Below are positions 1-7,525 of a DNA stretch of 15,337 bases, piece by piece. Position 1 is the first letter of the stretch. The number at the start of each line of letters is the position of its first letter. The notes under the pieces were generated by a model that did not search any database, was not told the origin of the DNA, and worked only from the letters and a program-made list of their open reading frames with translations. The position numbers and the translations under genes were made by a program. Source of the stretch: GCA-003244245 sp049673305 (GTDB lineage Bacteria > Actinomycetota > Actinomycetes > Mycobacteriales > Pseudonocardiaceae); the NCBI GenBank assembly GCA_049673305.1, contig JBATXM010000080.1:1-15337 (forward strand). Reading direction: 5' to 3'.

Positions 1-55
1 CACTGTTTTGGTGCCGAAAATGACACGTCGTGTCATTTTCGGCACCAAAACAGTG
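1..55. repeat. Perfect 55-bp palindrome (27-bp arms, 1-bp centre)
   Basis: The arms at 1-27 and 29-55 are exact reverse complements around a single T at 28. The core is TGACACGTCGTGTCA. Each arm also contains a smaller imperfect dyad (TTTTGGTGCCGAAAA), so palindromes are nested. A diverged copy ends the window at 15302-15337. As RNA it would form a hairpin of about 26 bp with a 3-nt loop; no T-tract follows, so a standard intrinsic terminator is not obvious. It could be a bidirectional terminator, a protein-binding site or a dispersed repeat. The structure is certain, the role unknown. Confidence 0.93.
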
Positions 56-197
56 ATCTTAAGTCCCAGACCTCCTGAAAGAGGTCGTCAACGTCGATTG
101 ATACGGCGCTCGCTGGCGACGAGCCACCATCCGCCCGTCACCCCGCCTGCGCACCACCAGCTCCGGGCGCGTCGCTCCCGCATCCCGGCCGGTACTT

Positions 198-219
198 AGG
201 TTGTCGTCAGGTTGTCGTC
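198..219. repeat. Tandem 11-bp repeat, two copies
   Basis: AGGTTGTCGTC occurs twice head to tail at 198-208 and 209-219. An 11-bp period places both copies on nearly the same helix face, which would suit a regulator-binding site upstream of the decayed XRE gene. Function is inferred only. Confidence 0.6.
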
Positions 220-329
220 TCTCATCGCCTCAGCACTGAGCACACCACTGGGTCGGCTATCGAGGAACACTCGCGCGCACTGCGCGACGTGCCCCAGCGA
301 CACACCAAGGGACAGTGAGGTCGGGCATA

Positions 330-364
330 GGCCAGAGACGTGGGCCAGAGACGTTGGCCAGACA
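330..364. repeat. Tandem 13-bp repeat, two full copies plus a partial
   Basis: GGCCAGAGACGTG (330-342), GGCCAGAGACGTT (343-355) and GGCCAGACA (356-364) run head to tail. It lies roughly 160-200 bp upstream of the first recognisable codons of the XRE pseudogene. It could be an operator array or a slippage repeat. Confidence 0.65.
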
Positions 365-526
365 GGATGTTAGGCATTGTTGCTCTGGTGTGGCGGGCTG
401 GATCGTGGTAAAGACACGATGCGCAAGCGGCATCACCCCAGGGCGCCTGAGCCTGGGGCAGCGTCGGCGGCTGGCGTCGTGATGAGGGGGGATGCGGTGG
501 TGGGCGGGGTTGTTGTACGCGGTGTG

Positions 527-1797
527 GGGCTGCGTTGCGTCGGGTGCGGCCGCGAGGTGAGGCGTGGTGTGACCCGTGTCGCCGGGCCGGGCCGGATCCG
601 CGTCGAGATCTGCCGCCGGGGTTTTACTTCCAGGACCTGATCGCCGCCGCGCTAGCTGACTATGACTTCGCGACCGTGTTCCGTCAGGTGCGGGCGGTCA
701 CCGGGTGGTCCCAGCAGACCCTGGGCAACCTGGTCGGGCTGGACCAGGGTCGGATCTCGGCGATCGAGCGGTGTGTGCGCCGGTTGCGGGACGTGGCCGC
801 GGTCGCCCAAGTGGCTACCGCCCTGGGTATCCCCCCGGTTCTGCTCGGTTTCGGCGACCCGGGAACTACCGTAGGTGTTGCCAGGGCTGAGGGGCGGAAG
901 GTGGTGAGTTGGGTGGACCGCAGGGACTTCGCCACGGGAGCCGGGCCAATCCGAGACCTCGCCGTCGCGCAACTGCGCGCCACCATCCCCCTGCTGGGCG
1001 CTAAGATGGCCGCTGAGGTGCGGCCTCGGTTGTTTCTGGCCACCGCGCGCCTGGCGATGCAGGCGGGCTGGATGAGCTTCGAGGTCAACTTACATGACGC
1101 GGCCCGGCGGCTGTGGTTGATCGGACTTGAGGTCGCCCGCGACACCGATCACATCCACGGCAGCGATCTCACTGGGTACCTGCTGGCGGACATGGCAACC
1201 CAGGCCGTGCACTTGGGTCGCCCCGACGAGGCGCTACGCCTGGTCCACCTCGCCCACGCCGCCACTGCTGGATCGCACCCCGTCTCTGCGGCCACCATCG
1301 GCCTTCTGGCAAGCCAGCAAGCCCGGGCACACGCCGCCAAGGGGGAGGTCGCGCACTGCGACTGCACTTTAGGCCAAGCTGTCGAGCACTTCAGTACCAT
1401 CACCCTGGCAACCACCCCATCGTGGGGTGCGTGGATCGGTGAAGCTGTCGTCTCCGGCTAGCAGGGTACGGCCCACTACGAGCTGTCCCTGGCCAAGCGC
1501 GACCCGCGCGCCGCAAACCAGGCGGTGGCGCTGCTGGGCGAGGCCGTGGACCACATCGGCCCCGACTACGCCCGGCCCCGCGCACTGTGGCTCACCGAGC
1601 TCGCCGGGGCCCACGCGATCGCTGGGGACGCCGACACCGCCGTCACCGTCGGCCACTAAGCCATCGACGCGGTCACAGCAGTGTTCTCACCCCGGGCGCG
1701 CGACCAGCTGCGCGTGCTGAACACCGCCCTGGAACCTCTGCACACCAGCACCGGTGTCGCCGAGCTCCGCGACCGACTGACTGCCACTCTCGCCTAA
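527..1797 (+). pseudogene. Decayed XRE-family regulator (zinc ribbon, HTH, TPR-like C-terminal region)
   Basis: This is a helix-turn-helix regulator of the actinobacterial type with an N-terminal zinc ribbon and a C-terminal TPR-like region. The main frame from 535 shows the LPPGFYFQD lead-in, an HTH at about residues 48-106 (GWSQQTLGNLVGLDQ, then ISAIERC) and helical repeats. It is broken in several ways. The two CxxC halves lie in different frames: CVGC at 536-547 and CDPC at 568-579, so an indel lies between them. An in-frame TAG (1459-1461) and TAA (1657-1659) interrupt the C-terminus, yet the same frame continues in family-like sequence (QGTAHYELSLAKRDP, then HTSTGVAELRDRL) to a natural TAA at 1795-1797. 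Compared with family members as I remember them, roughly 55-75 residues are missing after WVDRRDF (near 919-936). The original start is uncertain; GTG 527 or ATG 419 are candidates. The residue after the HTH glutamate-arginine is Cys where Gly is usual. Confidence 0.85.
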
Positions 1798-1852
1798 AAA
1801 GGGTTCCCTCGCGTGATTCGTCCCCGCAGTCAAGTTCCCTGACCAGCCTAGA

Positions 1853-2932
1853 TCACGCTGACGCGACGTCGGCGATGTGGGTGAGGTCCTGGGCGCAGGC
1901 ACGGGCCAGGCTGGCGATGACCGGTGTGCTCGTCGGTCCGGCGGTACCCATCCTGGTGGTGAGAGCCGTGACGGCGAGGTGGTCGGCTTGCTGCGCGCTG
2001 GCCGCCGCGTCCACGGCGCCGGCTCGGCCGTGATCGGCAAGGGCGGTCAGAGCAGCGGTGAGGTGCTGGATCGCTTCCCGCAACGGGGTGGGCAGCGGCT
2101 CGTGGTCGGTGAGCGCGCTGGTGGTGCTGCGGGCGAGGCTGAGCACGGCGGCGGCGAGCAGGGTGAGCTGCGCGGCGCGGCGGTCTGCGGCAGCGATGAC
2201 CGACCGTTGTGCTCGGCGGCTCGGGGCGACGCGCACGATCTGCCGGGCGGTCGAGCGGCCCTGGGTGAGCGCGGCGAGCTGGCTGATGAGGTGCTCACCG
2301 GTGGACAGCGTCGACGCTGGATCGGCGGGCCGGGTGTCGGCGGCTGGCAGGTCCAGGCGCGCCAGGGTGTCCCGCAAGGCCGCATACACGGCGCGTTCGG
2401 GGTCGCGAATCAACGGCAGTGGATCGGCGGGGAACAGTAGGACGCTGAACACCAGGGCCAGCCCGCCACCGATCAGTGCGTCAACCAGGCGTTCGGCGCC
2501 GGTCGCGGTCTGCTCAGTCGCGATGATCAGGATGGCGGAGGCTGCGGTCTGGTTGTAAAACATCAGGCCCTGGGCGATGAAGCCCTGGCCCAGCACCACC
2601 GCGACAACGAGGGCCACCAGGACGGCCAGCCCCACCGCGATCGCCGATCCGCCAGCGACGGTCTGCGCGCCCACGCCGATGCTGATGCCAAGGGTCACCC
2701 CGGCGATCATCTGGACGGCGCGTTGCGCGCGGAGCACAGTGCTGGCGCTCAGGCACACCGCAGCGGCGATCGGGGCGAAGAACGGTTGCGAGTGGCCCAG
2801 CAGGGTGCGCGCGACATACCAGGCGAGCCCGGCCGCGACCGCCGTCTGGATGATCGGCCATCCCACCGGCCGCAGCCGCCCGCAGGCCGCCGCCGCCCGC
2901 GCCGCGACCCCGCAGCGATGCACGTCAATCAT
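1853..2932 (-). CDS. FUSC-family (aromatic acid exporter-like) membrane protein
   Basis: A 359-residue protein with an N-terminal membrane half and a C-terminal soluble helical half, the layout of FUSC / aromatic acid exporter-like proteins. Hydrophobic segments lie at about 28-45, 50-68, 74-93, 97-115, 120-138 and 150-168. The loop WYVARTLLGHSQPFFAPIAA followed by LRAQRAVQMIAGVTLGISIG is typical of the family. Residues 175-359 are alanine-rich helices. These proteins are thought to export small organic acids or to act in envelope processes; the substrate cannot be read from sequence. It is the last gene of the DUF488-cydA-cydB operon. I chose ATG 2932, 20 nt after the cydB stop. An in-frame GTG at 2956 overlaps the cydB stop (GTGA) and would couple translation. 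It is convergent with the XRE pseudogene, 55 nt away. Confidence 0.8.
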   Translation of the reverse strand: MIDVHRCGVAARAAAACGRLRPVGWPIIQTAVAAGLAWYVARTLLGHSQPFFAPIAAAVCLSASTVLRAQRAVQMIAGVTLGISIGVGAQTVAGGSAIAVGLAVLVALVVAVVLGQGFIAQGLMFYNQTAASAILIIATEQTATGAERLVDALIGGGLALVFSVLLFPADPLPLIRDPERAVYAALRDTLARLDLPAADTRPADPASTLSTGEHLISQLAALTQGRSTARQIVRVAPSRRAQRSVIAAADRRAAQLTLLAAAVLSLARSTTSALTDHEPLPTPLREAIQHLTAALTALADHGRAGAVDAAASAQQADHLAVTALTTRMGTAGPTSTPVIASLARACAQDLTHIADVASA

Positions 2933-2952
2933 TGTGGCACCGCCGGGTCCGG

Positions 2953-4200
2953 TCACCGGGGCGACGACGTCTGGCGATCGTCCGTCGGCTCGGCGGCGAT
3001 GTCGGCCGGCGCAAAGGCGAGGAAGGCCAGCGCGATGAAGCCGAACAGGGCGAGGACGCCGACGGCATGAGCCCAGCCGGCCTCGGCGATGGTGAGTAGG
3101 CCGATGCCTGCGACCAGGCAGGCGCCGGCCAACCGCGCCGCCAGCCTTGATCGGGAGACCGGCTGGGTGGCTTGTCGTGGCGGCGTCGGCGGCTGGCGGC
3201 CGGGGTCGAAACCACCGCGAAGCACCAGGCGGAACAGCAGCGCCAGCGAAGGAAAGAGGATCACGGCGCCGGCCAGGACGGCGACGACCACAGCGATCAG
3301 GGTGTCGCGTGGTGCGGCGGCCTGCGCGACGGTCAGCCCCGGCAGGAAGACCGGCCGCTGGGCAAGTGCCCACCCGGCGATGATGGCGGCGACGGCCAGC
3401 GCGGCGGTACCACGGGCCACGGTGAAGCGCCGCCGCCACACCAGCACCAGGGTTGTGACCCCCGCGAGGATCGACGCGATCAGGCCGGCGAGCCCATCGC
3501 CTGTGACCAGGCCGAGGTAGAGCGCAGGCGCATCGACCCGCAACACTGCCAGCGCGCCCAGGGCGATCGCCCCGGTGAGCGCGCCCGCGCCCAGCGCCCT
3601 GGCCCGGAACGCGCGCTCGAGGTCGGGCTGGGCGAGCCGGACCGCGTCGGCGCTGAGGTAGACCGCCGCCACAAACGCGCCGACCGCGACCGCGAGGACG
3701 CCAACCAGGATCGAGGTGGGGTTGAACCAGCTCGTGAGCAGGTTCCCGGTGGCGTTGCCGACCGGGACCCGGCGCGAGGCGATCCCGCCTGCCGCCGCAC
3801 CCAGCGCGAACGGCGTCAGGATCGACGACAGCGCGAACACGATGTCGATGACCCGCAGCTGGCGTGGTTGCGACGTGCCGGAGCGCAACGCGTAGCCGGC
3901 CCCGCGGAAGATGATCCCGATCGCGGCGACGAACAGCGGCACGGTCAGGGTGGAGGCGATCGCGCCGAATGCGCTCGGGTAGGCCGTCCACACCACGGTG
4001 AGCACGAAGATCAGCCATACGTGGTTGGCCTCCCACACCGGCGCCATCGCGTGGTGCGCGTGGTCACGGATGCGCGCCGCGCCGGGCCCGGCCCCCGCCG
4101 TGAGTTGCCACAGACCGGCCCCGAAGTCCGCGCCACCCAGCACCGTGTACAGCGCGAGCCCGATCAACGCGAAGGTCAGCGGCAGGTCGGTGAGCTGCAT
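2953..4200 (-). CDS. cydB: Cytochrome bd ubiquinol oxidase subunit II
   Basis: CydB partners CydA in the membrane quinol oxidase that reduces oxygen to water with high affinity and without proton pumping. Family hallmarks are the N-terminal GGADFGAGLW (residues 22-31), PVWEANHVWLIFVLT (54-68) and the helix around WFNPTSILVGVLAVAVGAF (158-176). At 415 residues it is longer than the roughly 340-380 usual for the family. A Pro-rich linker (about 334-350) leads to two extra hydrophobic segments (about 354-372 and 378-398) before a polar tail. The ATG is 3 nt after the cydA stop, so the two are co-translated. The 3' end meets the FUSC gene. Haem ligands lie in CydA, so none are expected here. Identification is secure; the role of the C-terminal extension is unknown. 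Confidence 0.95.
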   Translation of the reverse strand: MQLTDLPLTFALIGLALYTVLGGADFGAGLWQLTAGAGPGAARIRDHAHHAMAPVWEANHVWLIFVLTVVWTAYPSAFGAIASTLTVPLFVAAIGIIFRGAGYALRSGTSQPRQLRVIDIVFALSSILTPFALGAAAGGIASRRVPVGNATGNLLTSWFNPTSILVGVLAVAVGAFVAAVYLSADAVRLAQPDLERAFRARALGAGALTGAIALGALAVLRVDAPALYLGLVTGDGLAGLIASILAGVTTLVLVWRRRFTVARGTAALAVAAIIAGWALAQRPVFLPGLTVAQAAAPRDTLIAVVVAVLAGAVILFPSLALLFRLVLRGGFDPGRQPPTPPRQATQPVSRSRLAARLAGACLVAGIGLLTIAEAGWAHAVGVLALFGFIALAFLAFAPADIAAEPTDDRQTSSPR

Positions 4201-4203
4201 GGT

Positions 4204-5583
4204 TCACCGCCGGGCGCTCAGCGCCGGAGGCAGTGGGTCCGCTGGCAACCGCAGCGGCACGGCGGCCAGCTGGCGCAGCACCCAGACCGCAGCGCCAGCC
4301 AGACCGAGGTACACCAGGGCCAGTGTCGCGTAGCCGATCGGGACGCCGCCAGCGCCGGTCACCGCCTGGGAGGTGCGCATCACGCGGTACACCACCCAGG
4401 GTTGGCGGCCGACCTCAGTGGTGACCCAGCCACAGATGAGCGCGAGGACCGACAGCGGCCCGGCCACCGCCAAGGCACGGTAGAACCACTCGGAGCGGGG
4501 CAGCCGCTGGTGCCGCACCCGCACCACGATGAAGATCACCGCCAGCAGGGCGAGCAGCAGCCCGCTGCCCACCATGGTCTGAAAGGCGATCCGCACCACG
4601 TTGACCGGCGGTCGCTGGTCGGGCGGGACCGCGTCGAGGCCCTGGACCGTGGCGTTCAGGGAGTGAAACGCCAGCAGCGAGAGCATCTTCGGCAGGGGGA
4701 TGCCATAGCGGATCTCCTTGTCGGTGTACCAGCCCAGCAGGTGCAACGGTGCCCCGGTGACCGTGCTCGGCAGGCCCTCCAGTGCGGCGAGCTTGGTCGG
4801 CTGGGTCTGGGCGACCGCCCGGGCGGCCCAGTCCCCGACCAGCAGCTGTACCGGTGCTGCCAGCGCCGCCACGGTGAGCGGGATGGCCAGCGCAGTGCGC
4901 TCGTAGCGGCCCCACTGGCCGCGCAGCCGGCCCACCGCGTAGGCGCTGGCGAGCAGGAAACCGGTGACCAGGTAACCCGCCAGGTACATGTGCACCAGCT
5001 CGTGCCAGAAGTAGGAGTTGCCGAACAGCGCCCGGAACGGCTGCGCGTCGACCACCCGGCCCGCGCGCAGCGTGAAACCGGACGGGTGATTCATCCAGGC
5101 GTTGACCGAGATCACCGTCAGGGATCCGGTGAAACCAGCGAACGCGATCGGGAACCCGCTGGCGAAATGGGCTCTCGGCGAGAGCCGGTCCCAGCCGTAG
5201 ACGTAGATGCCGATGAAGATGGCCTCCAGGAAAAAGGAGAAACCCTCAATGGCGAAGCCGAGACCGAACACACCACCGAACGTGGCGGTGAACGCCGGCC
5301 ACAGCAGCCCCATCTCGAAGCTCAGGATCGTGCCGGTGACCACCCCGACCGCGAACAAGGTGACCAGCACCTTCGTCCAGCGCCTGGCCAGGATGAGATA
5401 CAGCTCGTCACCGGTCCGCAGGTACCGCCATTCGGCGAACAGGACGATCGCCGGGAAAGCGATCCCGAAGCAGACCAGCGGGATGTGCACGGCGAACGAC
5501 AGGGCCTGCATCTGCCGGGCCGCCAGCAGGTACGCCTGGTCGACTGGTGGCAGGATCGGCCCGGCGGCGGCGAGCGCGATCAT
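4204..5583 (-). CDS. cydA: Cytochrome bd ubiquinol oxidase subunit I
   Basis: CydA is the haem-bearing quinol-oxidising subunit of cytochrome bd in the cytoplasmic membrane. At 459 residues it is a normal length for the short Q-loop type. Expected ligands and motifs are visible: His33 in RQMQALSFAVHIPL (N-terminal axial His), Glu113 and Glu120 in AIEGFSFFLEAIFIG, His198 in ELVHMYLAGY, the Q-loop motif GDWAARAVAQTQPTKLAALE (250-269), Met337 in FQTMVGSG and the signature GWVTTEVGRQPWVVY (385-399). All key residues appear intact, so an active oxidase is likely. The start ATG overlaps the stop of the upstream DUF488 gene (ATGA at 5580-5583), indicating translational coupling. Residue roles are assigned by analogy with studied CydA proteins. 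Confidence 0.97.
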   Translation of the reverse strand: MIALAAAGPILPPVDQAYLLAARQMQALSFAVHIPLVCFGIAFPAIVLFAEWRYLRTGDELYLILARRWTKVLVTLFAVGVVTGTILSFEMGLLWPAFTATFGGVFGLGFAIEGFSFFLEAIFIGIYVYGWDRLSPRAHFASGFPIAFAGFTGSLTVISVNAWMNHPSGFTLRAGRVVDAQPFRALFGNSYFWHELVHMYLAGYLVTGFLLASAYAVGRLRGQWGRYERTALAIPLTVAALAAPVQLLVGDWAARAVAQTQPTKLAALEGLPSTVTGAPLHLLGWYTDKEIRYGIPLPKMLSLLAFHSLNATVQGLDAVPPDQRPPVNVVRIAFQTMVGSGLLLALLAVIFIVVRVRHQRLPRSEWFYRALAVAGPLSVLALICGWVTTEVGRQPWVVYRVMRTSQAVTGAGGVPIGYATLALVYLGLAGAAVWVLRQLAAVPLRLPADPLPPALSARR

Positions 5584-5948
5584 CGTGTCGGTTGGAGCAG
5601 TTCGGCGAGCACGGCCGCCTGGCTGATCTCGGGTTGCCTGGTCGCGGTGAGCAGGGTCAGCGGTTGCCGAGAGGCGAGCTGGCGCAGGTGCGCGAGCGCG
5701 TCGCTGCGCTCAGGCTGCTCCAGCTCCTGGCGGTAGCGCCGAGCGAACTCCGCGAACCGCGCCGGATCGTGCCCGTACCAGCGACGCAGCTCGCTGGATG
5801 GCGCGACCTCCTTGCACCACTGGGTCAGTGCCGCCTTCTCCCGGCTCAGCCCCCGGGGCCAGATGCGGTCGACGAGCACCCGCGCGCCATCCTGCGGCGC
5901 GGGCTCGTCATAGACGCGGCGCACCCGCACCTCGGTGTCAGCCACCAC
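5580..5948 (-). CDS. DUF488 family protein
   Basis: A 122-residue soluble protein of the DUF488 (YeaO-like) family. The hallmark is ARVLVDRIWPRGLSREKA (residues 22-39), followed by WCKEVAPSSELRRWYGHDPARF (44-65) and the C-terminal LTLLTATRQPEISQAAVLAELL (97-118). The biochemical function of the family is not established. It starts with GTG; two tandem GTG codons (5948 and 5945) follow GGGAGG, and the second is better spaced from that ribosome binding site, so the start could be one codon later. It is the first gene of the cyd operon and overlaps cydA by four bases (ATGA). That implies stoichiometric expression with the oxidase, perhaps a role in redox or haem handling, which is inference. Confidence 0.88.
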   Translation of the reverse strand: MVADTEVRVRRVYDEPAPQDGARVLVDRIWPRGLSREKAALTQWCKEVAPSSELRRWYGHDPARFAEFARRYRQELEQPERSDALAHLRQLASRQPLTLLTATRQPEISQAAVLAELLQPTR

Positions 5949-6889
5949 GAGCCTCCCGCTGGCAGGTATGAACGTCCGCTGCGATGCCCACTATCGTCGG
6001 TCCAGGCAGGCTTCCTCACCAACCCACGATGACGAACTCGCCCCGAGCGTTCCACCCGATGGGCCAGGTTCACACCGCAGTGTCAGCGCCTGACGGTCGG
6101 TGCCGCCGGGACGCCGATGTCTCGTGAGGTGAGGCCATGATGCTCCGGTGGTGAGGTCCTGTCCGACCGCCAGACCGACGGAAAGTAACGGCCCGATCGA
6201 CGCTTGGAGCCACTGCCTCGCGCCCCGACCAACCACCCAGTTACCGATCCTCACCCGGCTACCAATACATCGGTAACCCCCAACCCATACTCCTCGGAGG
6301 TTGTCCCGTGTTGCGCAAGTCGTTGGGCGGCCGGTGCACAACATGCGTTGCCGAGTTCTTCAAGAAGTTCCTTTGCGCCACTCTGCCATCGGATGCAAGT
6401 GTGATAACACCCGGTGCAACTTCTGCGTACCTGCAGTGACAGATATTACGCCATTCGGGTTACCTTCATCGCTAGAATAGCCAAAAATCTTACGTTAAGC
6501 AGCTTAATTTGATGGAATACGCCTCAATGACAACTCTGTTGGGTCCGAGCTCGTGAGCGTGAGAGGAGCACGTGATATCCCATCCCCGCGCTCCGACTGC
6601 ACCGCGTCACGGCGAGATGACCCCACGGCACCCCGGCTTAGCTGTCGTCCTGAAGCTGGTCCGGGAGGTACGGTGGCCAAGGTATTCCTCAGCCAGCGAG
6701 ACACGCTGGCTACTCTGGCGGACACTGGCAGGCTGGTGTGCCGGCGCCGGCGTTCCCTGCCTGAGTCTAATCCAGTTGGCTTGTTCCGCGATGAAAGGCG
6801 TAACGGCCGTCGCGATGCAGACGATTTGAGGCAGTGCAGACTCGGCGAAATGCTCGCGGCGTGCAGCTTTACGGGTCGGAGTCTGTGAC
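5949..6889. other. Long gene-poor stretch upstream of the cyd operon
   Basis: No gene is supported over about 940 bases. The left end must carry the promoter of the minus-strand DUF488-cyd operon, but I see no convincing -35/-10 pair and only a lone TTCACA (6069-6074), half of a possible Rex site. Base composition becomes AT-richer around 6380-6540, where a dyad TTAAGC-A-GCTTAA (6495-6507) and a TAGAAT box (6473-6478) occur. These could belong to a promoter reading toward the 118-aa protein gene at 6890. Confidence 0.45.
6495..6507. promoter_or_regulatory. 13-bp dyad in AT-rich intergenic patch, possible operator
   Basis: TTAAGC and GCTTAA flank a single A in a patch much richer in A/T than the surroundings, 17 bases downstream of a -10-like TAGAAT. 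The dyad is directly visible; an operator role is a guess. Confidence 0.3.
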
Positions 6890-7246
6890 ATGAGTGGGAA
6901 AATCTGGGCGTGGGCGGCAGGGATTGCTGCGGCGGTCATCGCGGCTGTGATCATCGCAAACCTGGGCATCAACGCCCAGTTGGGCGTGACGATCGACGGG
7001 CCGACGACCGCTCCGTTCGGGAACAGAGTCGTGTTTCGGTTAGTCGGCCATGTCAATGGGCCATACGACTTCGCTTACCGGACTGACACCTTTGGGCAAC
7101 GCATAGCATTTAACTCAAATGGTAGTTGGTTTATCTGCCCGTCGGTCGGACAGTTCACGATCACGTTGACAGCGGTGTCAAACGGGAATCAAGCGCAAGC
7201 AAGCCACACGGTCGGTTGTTTTTCGTTGGTACGTCACAAATCTTAG
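6890..7246 (+). CDS. Small membrane-anchored or secreted beta-rich protein
   Basis: I do not recognise a named family. The 118-residue product has a short N-terminus, one hydrophobic helix (about residues 5-24, an uncleaved anchor or signal peptide) and then a domain of alternating polar/hydrophobic strands (about 31-110) resembling an Ig/PKD-like beta sandwich (GNRVVFRLVG, GQFTITLTAVSNGNQAQASH). Cys83 and Cys110 could form a disulfide outside the cell. GGAG lies 8 nt before the ATG and supports the start. Codons are visibly AT-richer than in neighbouring genes (AAT, TTT, TCA, AAA), suggesting recent acquisition. It stands alone between two gene-poor stretches, so context gives no role. Confidence 0.6.
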   Translation: MSGKIWAWAAGIAAAVIAAVIIANLGINAQLGVTIDGPTTAPFGNRVVFRLVGHVNGPYDFAYRTDTFGQRIAFNSNGSWFICPSVGQFTITLTAVSNGNQAQASHTVGCFSLVRHKS

Positions 7247-7525
7247 GCCCTGGAATAAAATAGTGGAAGATCTTCATCGGTTCAATGCACGAGCCGTAGC
7301 TGTTCTAGCGCCCCGCTCTCCCATACTTGAACGAGGTGTAGATTCGGCCGCTACCGTGATGCTGCGGTCCGTTCGGTCGAGGCCTCGGAAAAGCAGGAAC
7401 TTAGCAGGGCGCGGTGGGCTGCTGCCGCAAAGGGGGGTCGATTAGTTCGTTGTATACCGACGTGCCCGACGCTGGCGCGCGTCTAGGCGTTGGTTGTTGC
7501 TTCCTGCGCGACTCTGTCATCTTCG
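7247..7525. other. Intergenic stretch, nothing recognised
   Basis: I see no gene, clear terminator or repeat between the small secreted-protein gene and the end of the convergent XRE gene. Short open frames here lack ribosome binding sites and family resemblance. Confidence 0.4.

Larger units (their letters stand above)
56..526. other. Gene-poor stretch between the left palindrome and the XRE pseudogene
   Basis: No convincing gene was found. The open frame starting inside the palindrome (8-199) is low-complexity and arginine/proline-rich and matches nothing I recognise. A small hairpin GACCTC-CTGAAA-GAGGTC lies at 69-86. Two short tandem repeats at 198-219 and 330-364 are listed separately. 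The stretch probably contains the promoter of the broken regulator that follows, but I see no strong -35/-10 pair. Confidence 0.5.

Noticed and set aside
1..55. Palindromes as terminal inverted repeats of an insertion sequence
   Set aside because: Each copy is a complete or presumed complete palindrome rather than one arm per end, no transposase is present, and no target duplication can be seen.
8..199. 63-residue frame from the left palindrome
   Set aside because: It begins in the palindrome, is low-complexity, and has no ribosome binding site or known relatives.
2933..4036. Long minus-strand frame continuous with the FUSC gene, which would give a 727-residue protein
   Set aside because: This part lies within cydB in another frame and is arginine/proline-rich with no domain. 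Family-like FUSC sequence begins only near 2932.
3172..5736. Plus-strand open frame of 854 codons across the cyd operon
   Set aside because: It is antisense to cydB, cydA and DUF488, rich in Arg, Gln, Gly and Asp, and has no recognisable domain. It is a typical shadow of high-GC genes.
6069..6074. TTCACA as a Rex redox operator for the cyd operon
   Set aside because: Only one half-site is visible; the paired TGTGAA at proper spacing is missing, and it lies over 100 bases from the operon start.
6553..6888. Possible small genes upstream of the 118-aa protein (111 residues from GTG 6553, or 85 residues from GTG 6572)
   Set aside because: No family resemblance and the two frames compete. Although GAGGAG precedes the second GTG, spacing is only 3 nt. 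Kept as unsupported.
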